DNA of 64,000 nucleotides from Cryptomeria japonica. Lineage: Eukaryota > Streptophyta > Pinopsida > Cupressales > Cupressaceae. Positions 1 to 12,110 of the stretch are shown here, piece after piece. Location of the stretch: NCBI RefSeq assembly GCF_030272615.1, contig NC_081411.1, positions 213,749,654 through 213,813,653 of the forward strand, read 5' to 3'. The notes under the pieces were generated by a model, which was given only the letters and a program-made list of their open reading frames with translations, searched no databases and was not told the origin of the DNA. Within the stretch, counting starts at the first letter, position 1. Every line of letters begins with the position of its first letter. A program made the translations under genes and the position numbers.

Positions 1-2160
1 CTCAGGGACCAGAGTGCCCATGCCCTAGTCTTTCCAATTAGAGCCTAATTTGGGGCTCATAATGGTAACATGAAATGGGTGGGAACTTGGATCTCGTGTT
101 GGCTCATTTCAGAAAATTAATTTGTTTTCCGACTAAGCATTTATAAAAGGATGTCTATAATCCTAACAAATCCAATCAAGCAATCACATATTCATTAAGC
201 AATCAAGAATTCATGTTCAAGTGAGCAAGCAATCGATCTTCTTTCAAGCATTGGAGCAAAAATAAAGTCAAGATTCAAGCATTGGAGATGACATTTATGT
301 TCTATGTTATATGAATACTATCTAAATGAAACCCTAATTTCTTGTGAAGACAAACAAAACTTCATAAAAAGGTATATCATTAGTTTTTCAGACATTTTCA
401 ACATTTTTTCTCAAAAGGAAATCATTTCCATTACAAGACTTTATTTACATTTCAACTCTATTTCATGGGTAATTCCAAAACCGGGTTTTAACCTAAGGAA
501 AACCCCTATTCCCAACCATTTCCCCTTCTCTACTATGTGTAGGAAAATGTACAGAGCTACAATTTTTAGGATCAACATTATTCACAGAGACAAACAGATT
601 CCCTTTTGGATGGTGAAAAGTTCAAAGGACTAGAGCGATAGGTATTCTGGGCCCGACAATTCAGGTCGACCTTCTGGGAACAAATCTAAACATTCACATA
701 TTGCTCAGATCTAGGTTTGTAGCTTCGTTTGATGATTGTAGCTCACTATTTGTGCATAATTGCTTCAATTTTAGCACATTTACCCCAATTTTAGCATTAT
801 TAATTAAATCAATTCAATTGAAAGGGAAAGAAGAGGCACATCTAAAACCCCTAGAATCCAATTAGAATATATATCTATCAAGGCTAGATCTATCAAATTC
901 TATCTTTCCCTAATGTATTTTGTCCCTAAGAAAAAAATAGCTATTTTACTACATCTAAAGGTGGAAACCCTAATTTTTCACCATCATACTAGATTCAATG
1001 GCTTTTGACATTTGAACTTTTTTTATACATAAATTATTTTGTATTGTATTGTACATGATACTTGACTTTAATATTGGTTCAAATGAGTGGGTGTAAGTAA
1101 TTTAGAATGATGGTTTATGGCATGGATGAGAGGAACATTGGAAGTAATCTTATGGTTGGACAATGCATGAATCTTATTTTGATGGTTGTATTGGATGAAA
1201 TTACCCCTAGTATTGTCATGGTATCACTAATATTATTTGATTTGTTAATTGAAGAATAGTTGAGACCTTGAAATTTGGGTAAGTGCACCAAGATGGTGAA
1301 CAAAAAGGGGGGTATAAGTGGCCACTTTTTTTGTTTTGAAAATAGGTAAACCTGAACTTCAAAGAGATATTTGAAGGTCACGTACTCAAAACTAGGAGTT
1401 GAGAAAAGAATAAGAATTGTACTACTCTGAATCTAGTTTCTAAACTACTAAAGTTTTTTAAAATTGGATAGATTAAGAGGGTCAAACCTCTCTCGCACAA
1501 AAAAATGTTCTTGATTTTTTCAGAAAAACATAACATAGCTATTTTCGTGCGCTACACAAAATATATAGTTAGATTTAGTATTTTGAAAACCCCTTTGGTA
1601 GGATGATAGGTAAGATTGAGATCTAGAAGTTTTTTATTTTTTTTGTAATTTTTCATTGATTTATTTTTTTTATGATCTTTTGAAGTGACCGCATCCTGAA
1701 AATTTGGTACCTGTTCATGCATTGGGCATAACTTGCATCAAAATAATCGAAAATGAAAACTTATTTTAAAAAAAAATTGTATAGAATCTAGTGTAGAACA
1801 ATAATATGTAATTTATTTTGAATTTGGTCAAGTATATCAAAAGTTATTAAAAAAATGGTAGATGTATGTCTGTGAGGACTGTCAAGGCATTAGTAAAGAA
1901 AATTAAAGTTAACTATGCTAATGTTGTCTAAAAATAGAAAGAATTCTATGGTCAGAAAGCTGAGAAGATGTGTGAGATTATGGTGGTAATTTTAGAGATA
2001 CCCTTTTGATCATTTGTAAACCTGATGATGATGAAGTCGAGAAATCATGTTGGAAGATGAAAAAATGTGTAAAGGGACAAAAATGGAGGGAAAATGGGCT
2101 TGCAACCCTTAGGGTCATTTTCCAACCCTCTTACCAAGCCAAAACCCACACGGGTTTTGA
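1..2160. other. Non-genic flank, possible old LTR remnant at the left edge
   Basis: No convincing coding region is visible; the short open frames here have no recognisable motif. The first ~900 bases resemble the 3' part of an LTR: a TATA-like element (atttataaaagg) lies near 139-150 and is followed by a CA/AAG-rich leader-like stretch, but no partner LTR or primer site is in view, so this is only a suggestion. The rest is AT-rich filler. One arm of a long-range inverted repeat lies at 1277-1302 and is listed separately. Confidence 0.3.
1277..1302 (+). repeat. Left arm of a 10.2 kb-spaced inverted repeat
   Basis: These 26 bases are the exact reverse complement of 11500-11525. Each arm is followed on its inner side by the self-complementary octamer gtggccac (1318-1325 here, 11488-11495 on the right), at slightly different spacing. 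The arms enclose the satellite, the CT-rich block and the inserted copia element. No matching target-site duplication is evident outside the arms. Confidence 0.75.
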
Positions 2161-2248
2161 TTTGTAAGATAATACACTTAGGTTTTAAAAAATAGAAAAT
2201 ACCATTCATAGTTCTACATAACTCGTACGGGTTATGTAGAACTAAAAC

Positions 2249-2458
2249 CATCATTTTGAGTTTCACAAAACCCATATAGGTTATGAAAAACCATCATTTT
2301 GAGTTTCACAAAACCAGTACAGGTTATGAAAAAGATCATTTTGAGTTTCACAAAACCCCTACTAGTTATGAAAAACCATCATTTTGAGTTTCACAAAACC
2401 AGTACGGGTTATGAAAAACATCATTTTGAGTTTCACAAAACCCGTACAGGTTATGATG
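2249..2458 (+). repeat. Satellite array, five units of 42-43 bp
   Basis: Five units begin at about 2249, 2292, 2334, 2377 and 2419. Each has the shape catcattttgagtttcac, then aaaaccc-gtac-gggttatg, then aaaa. The gtac-centred core is close to the palindrome CATAACCCGTACGGGTTATG, whose best forms are at 2225-2237 and 11262-11280. Units differ by single substitutions in the core, so the array is old or degenerating. Related cores recur at 11255-11475 beyond the copia insertion. Confidence 0.85.
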
Positions 2459-2489
2459 ACATCAAAATGTATGCTTGTAAACTTAACAT

Positions 2490-2602
2490 TTACTACACAT
2501 ATGTATATACATACATATATAATATGTGTTTATATATGTATATATGCATATCTATAGCTATATATACATATATTTATATAGATATATGTATATATGTTAG
2601 CA
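2490..2602. repeat. AT-rich TATATG/TATACA microsatellite-like tract
   Basis: Alternating tatata/tatatg/tacata runs without a strict unit form a transition between the 42-bp satellite and the CT-rich block. No gene signal is visible. Confidence 0.7.
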
Positions 2603-2997
2603 TACATGCATGTCTCTCTTCTTTTCCTCTCTCTTGTCTTCCTTCCCCCATCACTGTCTCTGTCTATTCTGAGCCCTAATTATCCTCCTTGAGTTCTATC
2701 TCATATCTCTCCCCCTCACAGTTCTCTCTCTGTCGAGTCTCTCACCCTCTTCTCCTTCTCTTTCTCTTTCTACCTCATGTCTCTCACCCTCTCCTCCTTC
2801 TCCTACTCTCTCTCTCTCTCATTATCCTATCCTATTATCACCCTCTCCCCCTTCTCTCTCTTTCTCTCCCCTTCTCCCTCCCCCTCTCGTCATCTTATCC
2901 TATTCTCTCTCCCCCTCTGCCTCTCTTGACCCTATTCTTTCTCTCTCTCTCCTCTCATTTTCCCAATCTCCCTCCCTCCCTCCCCCTCTCCTTATCC

Positions 2998-3076
<79 letters not shown>

Positions 3077-3347
3077 TCCCTCTCCCTCTCCCTCTTTACC
3101 AATCTCCTCTTTATCTCCCCTTCTCTCTCCCTACCCCTCTCCTTATCCTATTCTCTCCCTCTTTTCTTATCCCTTGTTCTCTATCTTACCCCCTCTCACC
3201 CTACTCTCTCTCTCTCTGTCCTATTCTCACCCTCTCTCCCTTCTCTTTCTTTCCCTATCTCTCTCACTCTCTTCCTATCCTCTTCTCTATCTCTAACACT
3301 CTCTCCCTTCCCCTCTCCTTATCCTATTATATCCCTCTCTTCCTACC

Positions 3348-3400
<53 letters not shown>

Positions 3401-3539
3401 CCCTATCCCCTTCTCTCTTTGTCTCTAACTCTCTCTCCCTCCCCCTCTCCTTATTCTATTTTATCCCTCTTCCTACCCCCTACTCTCTCTCTCTAACTCT
3501 CTCTCCCTCCCGCTCTCCCTATCCTATTCTCTCCCTCTC

Positions 3540-3591
<52 letters not shown>

Positions 3592-4060
3592 TATCCCCTT
3601 CTCTCCCTATCTCTAAATCTCTCTCCCTACCCCTCTCCTTATACTATTATATCCCTCTCTTCCTACCCCCTACTCTCTCTCTCTATCCTTATCCTATTCT
3701 CTCCCTCTCTTCTTATCCCCTATTCTCTCTCTTACCCCCTCTCCCCTACTATCTCTCTAATCCCCTCTACTTATCCTATTCTCTCTCTCTCTCATTATCA
3801 TTTTCCCAATCTCCCTCTCCCCCTCTCCTTTTCCCAATCTCTCTCTCTCTCTCAATCCTATTCTCATAGTCTCTCCCTTCTCTTTCTTTCCCTATCTTTC
3901 TCACTCTCTTCCTATCTCCTTCTCTCTTTGTCTCTAACTCTCTCTCCCTCCCCCTCCTTATCCTATTCTATCCCTCTCTTCCTACCCCCTACTCTCTTTC
4001 TCTCCCTCTTCCTCTCCCTACTCTCTCTCTCTTTATCTCTCTCTCACACCCTCTCCTTAC

Positions 4061-4127
<67 letters not shown>

Positions 4128-4146
4128 CTTTTCCCAATCTCCCTCT
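2603..4146 (+). repeat. CT-rich low-complexity block (pyrimidine strand +)
   Basis: About 1.5 kb of (CT)n runs is mixed with short recurring phrases such as ccctctccttatcctattct and cttcctacccc. The longest pure CT runs are near 3001-3072, 3352-3398, 3543-3588 and 4067-4124. The recurring phrases show a higher-order repeat built from decayed CT microsatellite. The same phrases resume at 10811-11241, so the copia element at 4147-10810 landed inside this block. An open frame across it (Leu/Ser-rich) is a by-product of composition. Confidence 0.9.
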
Positions 4147-5181
4147 TGATTTTGGATGTGTTGTATTATTTTTGTCATTGATGTCAACACTTGTTATGTT
4201 CACCGGCATATTCAATGGCTTATGCACAGTCACCGGCAGGTTATATTGTTCATCGACACTGAGGATGATCTGTTATCATCTAGAGATTACTTGGTTATGT
4301 CGATGGTATTATTTGATCACTTGGTTTTGGGGATTTGATTATTGATCTAATCGGATTTGCATATTTTCTTTTACTAAAAAATAGGTCCATGTTATACACT
4401 GACAAGAATATCTATTCCAGATCAGAATGACACGTTATGGAGATGATTTATTATTATTGTAAATGCATTGAGCCGACATGATGTATCAGATATTGCATCG
4501 GATATTGATTTACTTGTAATTGATTTTATTGTAATATCTTTAGTGAGCCGACCTACACATTTGGTCTTAGGCTTCGGTATATATGTAAGATCTTATTTAT
4601 GAGATCGATATGGGAATGGGAATGTGAATGCGAAAAAGGATTGTAATAAGGTATATGCAAAAATAAGAAGAGCTATACACACAGACATCATTTGAAGATT
4701 GAAGGAAGGTATTGAGGAGATTAGCAAAGCTTAACCGGTATTGAATCCAGCATAAGAAGATTCTATTTTGAGCACTACATTATCATTGGATTTAATCATC
4801 CAATTGTAGTCATTGCGACTCCCATCTTGTAATTGAGCAGTGAGCTCTAGGTAGCTGGCCTTTCTGCATGTGCAGACTCCATATTGTACACAAATACTAT
4901 CTGTAGTAGTATCATCTAATTGTGGGTAAGGCTTCCCACCGTGGTTTTTCCCCTTATAGGGTTTCCACGTACAAATAACTGTGTTATGTGTTGTGTGTGT
5001 TATTTGTAATTTAGTTTCATACATTAATCTTTACTGGTACTACAATTAACTGATAAAACTATCTACCGGCATAAAGTCTGGTTTACCAGCATTAAGCACT
5101 AAGTTTTGGTTAAGTTAATTTTGGTTTGAATTTATTGGACAACTGATTCACCCCCCCCTCAGTTGTCTCTGGGACCTAACA
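4147..5181 (+). repeat. 5' LTR of the copia element
   Basis: It matches 9757-10810 over its length, including the shared phrases near its start (ttttggatgtgttg) and end (cagttgtctc-gggacctaac). It starts directly after the CT block, and its first bases lack part of the canonical TGTTGGTATTTT start seen in the 3' LTR. It ends in CA immediately before the primer-binding site. Confidence 0.9.
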
Positions 5182-5183
5182 AT

Positions 5184-5195
5184 TGGTATCAGAGC
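5184..5195 (+). other. Primer-binding site (initiator tRNA-Met type)
   Basis: tggtatcagagc lies two bases after the 5' LTR. This is the standard plant copia primer site, complementary to the 3' end of initiator tRNA-Met. Confidence 0.9.
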
Positions 5196-5238
5196 ATAGT
5201 CTTCTTTTTGCAAAAGTTTAACAACTTGAGGAGATCCA

Positions 5239-6176
5239 ATGTCTACTAACTATTTCAGGAAGGACAGTCCAAAGCTTGATGGAACTAACTATGGCATATG
5301 GAAGATCAGGATGGAGACACATTTGAATTGCATTAGAAAGGACATATGGGATGTTACAAAGATGGATATGCTGTTCCTACTCAAGGTCAACCTAATCCAC
5401 CAACCTTGGCTAAAGATGAGGAAAATGATTGCAAAGCCAGAGAAGCACTTTTGAGTGCATTGTCAGATCAACAAATCATGGGATTATCAGACAGATCTAT
5501 TGCTAAAGCTATTTGGGACAAGTTGGAAACATTGAATGAAGATGATACCATAGTCAAAATTGCAAAACTTGAATGCTTCTGGGTTAGGTATGAAAATCTA
5601 AAAATGGAAGAAGATGAAAGGATTTCTGCTTTTATGGAAAGAGTAAATGAAATTGTTTTAGGTATACAATGTTGTGGAGGAACCTTAAGTGAAGATGAGA
5701 TTGTTTCTAAAGTTTTAAGAGCTTTGCCACCGGCATATAAAATGAAAGTTACTGCTATAAATGAATTAAGAACAATGCCCAATGCATCAGTATCTAGAGA
5801 TACTTTGGTTGGAAAACTTTCAGCTTTTGAACTTGAGGAATTTGGTCCTATTGCTACTCTTAAGACAAATTTATCTTTCAAGGCATCATCATCATCTGCA
5901 ACATCATCATCATCATCTAAGAAATCTGATTGGAAAGCCTTCTATGCAAGAGAACTTGAAGAAATCAGAAAGGAGAATGAAGAACTGGAAGAGCTTGAAG
6001 CACTATTCGCAAGGAAAATGCCTAAAGGTCCAGTTGGAAGTAAGTATGAAGGTAAAGCACCATTTAAATGTTTTAACTACAATAAGATTGGTCACATGGC
6101 TTCTAGGTGTCCTGATAGACATGCAAGATTAAGAGAAGAAGCTAAAAGAACATATAAGCCTAACCCTGATTATTAG
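5239..6176 (+). pseudogene. copia gag, frameshifted
   Basis: The ATG at 5239 opens a frame with the copia gag signature KLDGTNYGIWKIRMETHL (DUF4219/UBN2 type). A single-base shift near 5355-5370 moves the rest of the protein to another frame, which runs to the TAG at 6174-6176. The body keeps the typical UBN2 pattern (LLSALSDQQIMGLSD, ERISAFMERVNEIV, VLRALPPAYKMKV). A zinc knuckle at about 6066-6110 reads CFNYNKIGHMASRC: the second cysteine of the CX2CX4HX4C array is tyrosine (TAC where TGC/TGT is expected), so zinc binding should be lost. The stop at 6174 lies within the gag-pol frame, which continues downstream. Confidence 0.88.
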
Positions 6177-9100
6177 AGATATAAATTCAAGAAGAATAGA
6201 GACAAATCATGTTATTATGAAGGAGTCACTGATGATTCTGATGAGGATCTGACAGACAATGGATGGGATTTTGTTGCTATAACAGAAGATCAACTGACAG
6301 CTACTGTTCAACCGGTAGAGTAGGCCTTGGCAGCTAAAATTGAAGATAAGGATGAATGGATCATTGATTCAGGATGTTCACATCACATGACTAGTAATCA
6401 GAGTAAATTCTTAACTTTTCAAGAATACAATGGAGGTCTAGTAAGATTTGGAGATGATAAAGCTTGTTTGATCAAAGGAAAAGGAACTATATCTTTTGAT
6501 GGTAAGCACAATACTGATAATGTTTATTATGTTGAAGGTTTGAAGCATAATCTTTTGAGTGTTGGTCAATTAGTTGAGAAAGGATTTCAGCTGCAATTCA
6601 AGAATGGTAAATGCAAAATCTTGAATAGAACTGGTTTGGAAATTGCAACCGGTAATCAGACTAGAGGTAATATCTTTCATTTGAATAACAATGAGAAGAC
6701 ATGTTTGATTGCACATATTGATGAAAGTTGGTTATGGCATAAGAGACTTTGTCATTCAAATTTTGATTGCATTGTGAAAATCAGTACAACTAAGGCAGTA
6801 AGAGACTTACCTGAGATTGTTAAACCTCACAATCCAGTATGTAAGGAATGTCAATTTGGAAAGCAAGTTAGAGCATCTTTCAACAGTATTCTAGATAAAT
6901 CTAACAATGTTCTTGATTTAATTCATATTGATTTATGTGGTCCGTCAAGAACTAGAAGTGTACAAGGAGATAGATATTTTATGCTAATCATTGATGACTA
7001 TTCCAGAATGTGTTGGGTTACTTTTCTTAGGGAGAAATTTGAAGCATTTGGGAAATTCAAACTATTCAAGGTGATGGTAGAAAATGAAATTGGTAAGAAA
7101 ATCAAATGTTTGAGATCAAATCAAGGAGGTGAATTCACATCTAAGGAATTTACTACATTCTAAGAAGTGAATGGAATCAAAAGACAGTTATCAGCACCTC
7201 GGACACCCCAATAGAATGGAGTTGTGGAAAGGAAGAATCGAACAGTTCTGGATGCAGCCAGAAGCATGTTATCAGAAGCAAACCTACCTCATGTATATTG
7301 GAGAGAAGCAGTCAATACAACGGTTTATACATTCAATAGAGTTCACATTAGAGGTGAAACTGGTAAGAACCCTCATGAACTATGGTTTGGTAATACTCCT
7401 ACTCTCAAATATTTTAGAATATTTGGAAGTAAATGCTATATCAGAAGAGATAAGTATATTGGCAAATTTGATCCTAGAAGTGATGAAGGAATATTTCTTG
7501 GTTATTCATCTAAGAGCAAGGCATATAGATGTTTTAACAAGAGATTGCAGAAAATTGTTGAAAGTGCAAATGTGAAGATTGATGAGCAGTTTAGAGGTAA
7601 TTCAAGGTACATAGACTTTGAACTGGAAATAGAGATAATGTTAAATGAACCTATACAGAATCCACCGGTACAAAATGTTGATCCAGTCACACCGGCATCA
7701 TCTGTAAATTATACAATGACTGAAGAAAGACAACTAGTGAATACACCCAGGTATGTAACATTGAATCACTCTGAAAGTTAGATAATTGGAAATAAATATC
7801 AAGGAGTTATGACTAGAGGAAGATTGACAAATGAAGAGGTATGTCTTATTTCTCAAATTGAACCTATATCTGTTAATGAGGCATGTGAAGATAAATATTG
7901 GATTAAAGCTATGGAAGATGAATTGGAACAAATTGAAAGGAATAACACTTGGTCATTGGTTCCCCGGCCTAAAGACAAAAATGTAATTGGAACTAAATGG
8001 GTTTTCAGAAATAAGCTTAATGAAGATGGTAAAGTAATAAAAAATAAAGCAAGATTGGTGTGTAAGTGATATTCATAGAAAGAAGGAATTGATTACAATG
8101 AAACCTTTGCACCAGTAGCTAGAATTGAGGCAATCAGACTACTATTGGCTTTTGCAGCACACAAGAATTATAAAGTATATCAAATGGATGTTAAATGTGC
8201 ATTTCTGAATAGAGATCTTGAAGAATAAGTTTACATTGAACAACCTAATGGATTTTCTTTGACAAATGACAAAGATATGGTTTGCAGGTTAAGGAAAGCT
8301 TTATATGGATTGAAGCAAGCTCCTAGATCTTGGTATGCTAGATTGGACAAATATCTTTTGAAGCTTGGTTACACCAAAGGTAATGCTGACAACAATCTAT
8401 ATTATAAAGTGACTAATGATGACATCTTGGTTATTGAAGTTTTTGTTGATATAATCTTTGGAGGAGAAGATGGATTATGTAAAAACTTTTCTAATAAGAT
8501 GTAGCAAGAATTTGAAATGTCTATCATTGGAGAGATAAAATTATTTTTAGGATTGGAGATTTCATAGACTGGTAAAGGTATATTCATTAATCAATCTAAG
8601 TACTCAAGAAATTTGGCATGGAAAACTCTAAACTGGTAAGTACACCTATGACTACAAATGATAAATTATCTTTGAAGGATGAATCAACACTTGCTAATCC
8701 AACAAGATATAAATCTATGATAGGAGGTTTACTATATTTAACACAGACAAGAACTGATATTATGAATGTAGTATGTATTGTTTCAAGATTTCAGAGTAAT
8801 CCTAAAGAAAATCATGAATCAGCAATAAAAAGGATTTTCCGGTATCTAAAAGGCACTACAAATCTTGGTTTATGGTATCCTAGAGATGAAAATTTGATCT
8901 ATGTGCATACACAGATGCTAATTGGGTAGGAGATGTAGATGACAGAAAAAAACACAACCGACAGAACATTTTTTCTTGGTAGCAGACTTATTTCTTGGTT
9001 GAGCAAGAAACAGAGCTGTACATCACTATCAACAACAGAATCAGAATATGTTGCAGCAACAACTAATTGTACACAGGTATTATGGATCAAGCAAATGTTG

Positions 9101-9379
9101 AAGGACATAAAGGTAAATTGTTAGGAACCTATAATCATTTACTGTGATAATATGGCAGCAATTGATATATCTAAGAATCCGGTACTTCACTCTAAAACAA
9201 AACATGTTTCTATCAAATTAAATTTTCTGAAAGAGAATGTTGAAGCAAAAGAAGTGATATTGGTTTATGTGAATACTAAAGAGTAGATCACAGATATTTT
9301 TACTAAGCCTTTGCCTGAGGAGACTTTTGAATATCTCAGAGAGAAGCTAGGGGTAATACCCCCACTGGTAGAGACTTAG
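6177..9379 (+). pseudogene. copia pol (protease, integrase, RT, RNase H), many lesions
   Basis: The frame continues from gag. The protease motif WIIDSGCSHHMT is at ~6357-6392. The integrase zinc site follows (HKRLCHSNF, CKECQFGKQ). In the integrase core the first Asp is present (IHIDLCGP), but the second-Asp motif reads RSNQGGEF where RSDNGGEF is expected. The RT motif [12 protein letters not shown] is intact near 8176. The YVDD box is FVDI at 8442-8453, one Asp codon missing. RNase H remnants lie at 8880-9120. In-frame stops include 6321, 7161, 7212, 7779, 8067, 8079 and 8226, with frameshifts near 8605 and 8900. Most stops fit CAG, CAA or CGA-type C-to-T change. The reading ends near 9379. 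Confidence 0.88.
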
Positions 9380-9744
9380 ACAGTTGATGTTTGTCATCAA
9401 CCAACAGAATTAACAGAGAAATGTTTTATTCTGGCTTTGATGAGGAGAGCTACTTCTCAGGGGGAGTAGTTGGATAATATGGTATTTTGTAATGAGTTGG
9501 TATTTTGTATTTGTATCTGGTTTTTGTTATGCTTTGGCATTTGATGTCAAAGGGGGAGAGATATTATGGAAAAACACATTATTTTTTGGGGAGAGATTCT
9601 TCATTGGGGGAGCGATTGTTACTCTCTGTATCTGCATTTTGATTTTTGGTTAATGATCTCTTTGGGAGATTGTTGGTTTTTGGTTTTTGGCATTTCTGCT
9701 TTGGCACTTAGATGGTTTTTCCATCTTGTGTTGCCATCAATGCC
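9380..9744 (+). other. copia 3' spacer with repeated purine-rich, PPT-like runs
   Basis: No coding signal is visible. Purine-rich tracts resembling the polypurine tract occur near 9458 (cagggggagtag), 9549 (caaagggggagag), 9583 (ttggggagag) and 9606 (tgggggagcg), before the true tract at 9745. Confidence 0.6.
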
Positions 9745-9756
9745 AAAGGGGGAGAT
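9745..9756 (+). other. Polypurine tract of the copia element
   Basis: aaagggggagat lies immediately before the TGTTGG start of the 3' LTR. This is the plus-strand priming site of reverse transcription. Confidence 0.85.
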
Positions 9757-10810
9757 TGTTGGTATTTTGGATGTGTTGCATTGGTTTTGTCATTGATGTC
9801 AACACTTGTTATGTTCACCGGAATATTCAGTGGCTTATGCACAGTCACCAACATCTTGTTCACCGGCAGGTTATATTGTTCACCAACATTGAGGGTGATC
9901 TGTTATCATCTGGAGATTACTTTGTTATGTCAAAGACATTATTTAATCACTTGGTTTTGGCGATTTGATTATTGATCTAATCAGATTTGCATATTTTCTT
10001 TTACCGGCAAATAGGTCCAGGTTATACACCGGCAAGAATATCTATTCCAAATCAACATGACACATTATGGAGATGATTTATTATTATTGTAAATGAATTG
10101 AGCCGACAAGATGTATCAGATATTGCATCGGATATTGATTTACTTGTAATTGATTTTATTTTAATATCTTTAGTAAGCCGACCTACACATTTGGTCTTAG
10201 GCTTCAGTATATATGTAAGATCTTATTTGTGAGATCGATATGGGAATGGGAATGTGAATGCGAAAAGGATTGTAATAAGGTATATGCGAAAATAAGCAGA
10301 GCTATACACACAGACATCACTTGAGGATCGAAGGAAGGTATTGAGGAGATTAGCAGAGCTTAACTGGTACTGAATCGAGCATAAGAAGATGTCATTCTGA
10401 GCAGTACATTATCATTGGATTTAATCATCCAATTGTAGTCATTGCGACTCCCATCTTGTAATTGAGCAGTGAGCTCTAGGCAGCTGGCCTTTCTGCATGT
10501 GCAGACTCCATATTGTACACAAATACTATCTGCAGTAGTATCATCTGATTGTGGGTAAGGCTTCCCACCGTGGTTTTTCCCCTTACAGGGTTTCCACGTA
10601 CAAATAAATGTGTTATGTATTGTGTGTGTTATTTGTCTTTCAATTTCATGCATTAATCTTTATCGGTACTACAATTAACTGATAAAATTGTCTACCGGCA
10701 TAAAGTCTGGTTTACTAGCATTAAGAACTAAGTTTTGGTTAAGTTAATTTTGGTTTGAATTTATTGGACAACTCATTCACCCCCCCTCTCAGTTGTCTCC
10801 GGGACCTAAC
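9757..10810 (+). repeat. 3' LTR of the copia element
   Basis: It begins TGTTGGTATTTTGG right after the polypurine tract and ends gggacctaac at the CT-rich flank. It is homologous to 4147-5181 throughout. Confidence 0.9.
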
Positions 10811-10921
10811 CTCTCTCTCTCTCTCTCTCAATCCTATTCTCACCCTCTCTCCCTTCTCTTTCTTTCCCTATCTCTCTCCCTCTCTTCCTATCCCCTTCTC
10901 TCTCTAACTCTCTCCCCCCCC

Positions 10922-10960
<39 letters not shown>

Positions 10961-11177
10961 CCTCCCTCTCCCTCTCTTAATCCTATTATCACCCTCTCTC
11001 CCTTCTCTTTCTTTCCCTATCTCTCTTCCTCTCTTCCTATCCCCTTCTCTCTCTGTCTTTAACTCTCTCTCCCTCCCCCTCTCCTTATCCTATTCTATCC
11101 CTGTCTTCCTACCCCCCTCTCTCTCTCTAACTCTCTCTCCCTCCCCCTATCCTATTCTATTGCTCTCTTCCTACCCC

Positions 11178-11241
<64 letters not shown>
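10811..11241 (+). repeat. CT-rich block, continuation beyond the copia insertion
   Basis: It has the same pyrimidine phrases as 2603-4146 (for example cttctctttctttccctatc and tccttatcctattctatccc) and ends in a pure CT run at 11180-11241. It is the right half of the block interrupted by the retrotransposon. Confidence 0.9.
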
Positions 11242-11245
<4 letters not shown>

Positions 11246-11254
11246 GTTCCTAGT

Positions 11255-11475
11255 TCTACATAACCCGTACGGGTTATGCAAAACTAAGGCCAAAACTTCT
11301 AGTTTTGCATAACCAGTACGGGTTATGAGAAATTATTCCTTAAGACCCATACGGATTTTGAGAAACTTGTTTTTTTATTACGGGTTTTGAGGAACTTTTT
11401 GTTTTTTTATTATTTTTGGCTAGTAGCACGTTTTTTTATTTCATAGAACACGCACGGGTTATGAAAAATTTCATT
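11255..11475 (+). repeat. Palindromic GTAC-core satellite remnants
   Basis: The perfect 20-base palindrome CATAACCCGTACGGGTTATG lies near 11261-11280. Degenerate copies follow (cataaccagtacgggttatg near 11308, and cgcacgggttatg near 11452). Together with 2220-2458 these flank the CT block on both sides. Confidence 0.75.
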
Positions 11476-11499
11476 TTTTTTTGCATGTGGCCACTTTTC

Positions 11500-11525
11500 T
11501 GTTCACCATCTTGGTGCACTTACCC
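11500..11525 (-). repeat. Right arm of the long-range inverted repeat
   Basis: Exact reverse complement of 1277-1302. See that entry for the internal gtggccac octamer and for the lack of a clear target duplication. Confidence 0.75.
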
Positions 11526-11539
11526 ATCTATGAAATGCG

Positions 11540-12110
11540 TTGCTTATGTAGAACTAATCCTCTTTATTGATATTGTATGCTTTGACACATTCTTCTTGTA
11601 ATGAGGTATTTTTATTTTGGAAACAAGATGCTAACACATCTTTGTGTAGTTGGAAACCATCAATATTTCTTGATCTTCATCTACAAGAAATCCCACTTTG
11701 ACAAAAGTAGATTATCGTAGTTAATAAGATTATGTGATTTTCTCCTTGGTCATGCTTGTTGTCTCATGATCACTTGGTATATCGATGTGACCCATAATAA
11801 ATTATTTATCTTCTTCTTTGATGTAATTTACATGCCATTTATTTGATTGTCTATGTGTCCAAAGGACACAAGTGTCTCATCTTTGGAAACAGAGGTGGTT
11901 GGACTATGGTTAGGATCATCTTCATTTAAATTGTCATCATGGATTGTATAAAGGTGTATGAGGGAATAATCCTAGATTTCTTGAACACAAGTAAGATCTT
12001 GATCAAAGATAGGCTCATCCTTTTCTATTAGTCCTAGGACAATACATAAAGGTGTTTTTATTGGATGAGTTTTTGAATTGAGATAAAGTGGATAGTAATG
12101 GTTTAGTGGA
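11540..12110. other. AT-rich non-genic stretch
   Basis: No coding, RNA or repeat signal could be supported here. Confidence 0.5.

Larger units (their letters stand above)
4147..10810 (+). mobile_element. Ty1/copia LTR retrotransposon, complete outline but coding-dead
   Basis: The order is LTR, tRNA-Met-type primer site, gag, protease, integrase, RT and RNase H, 3' spacer, polypurine tract, LTR. Integrase preceding RT defines the copia superfamily. The two LTRs (about 1.04 and 1.05 kb) share long near-identical stretches but differ by many substitutions and small indels, including about 5 bp missing at the 5' LTR start, so the insertion is not recent. Both outer flanks are CT-rich, which makes the target duplication unreadable. 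Multiple stops, frameshifts and lost catalytic residues mean it cannot encode its own enzymes. Confidence 0.93.

Noticed and set aside
2689-4149. A 486-codon open frame across the CT-rich block
   Set aside because: The product is almost only Leu, Ser and Pro from CTC/TCT repeats. It has no domain and stays open only because of composition.
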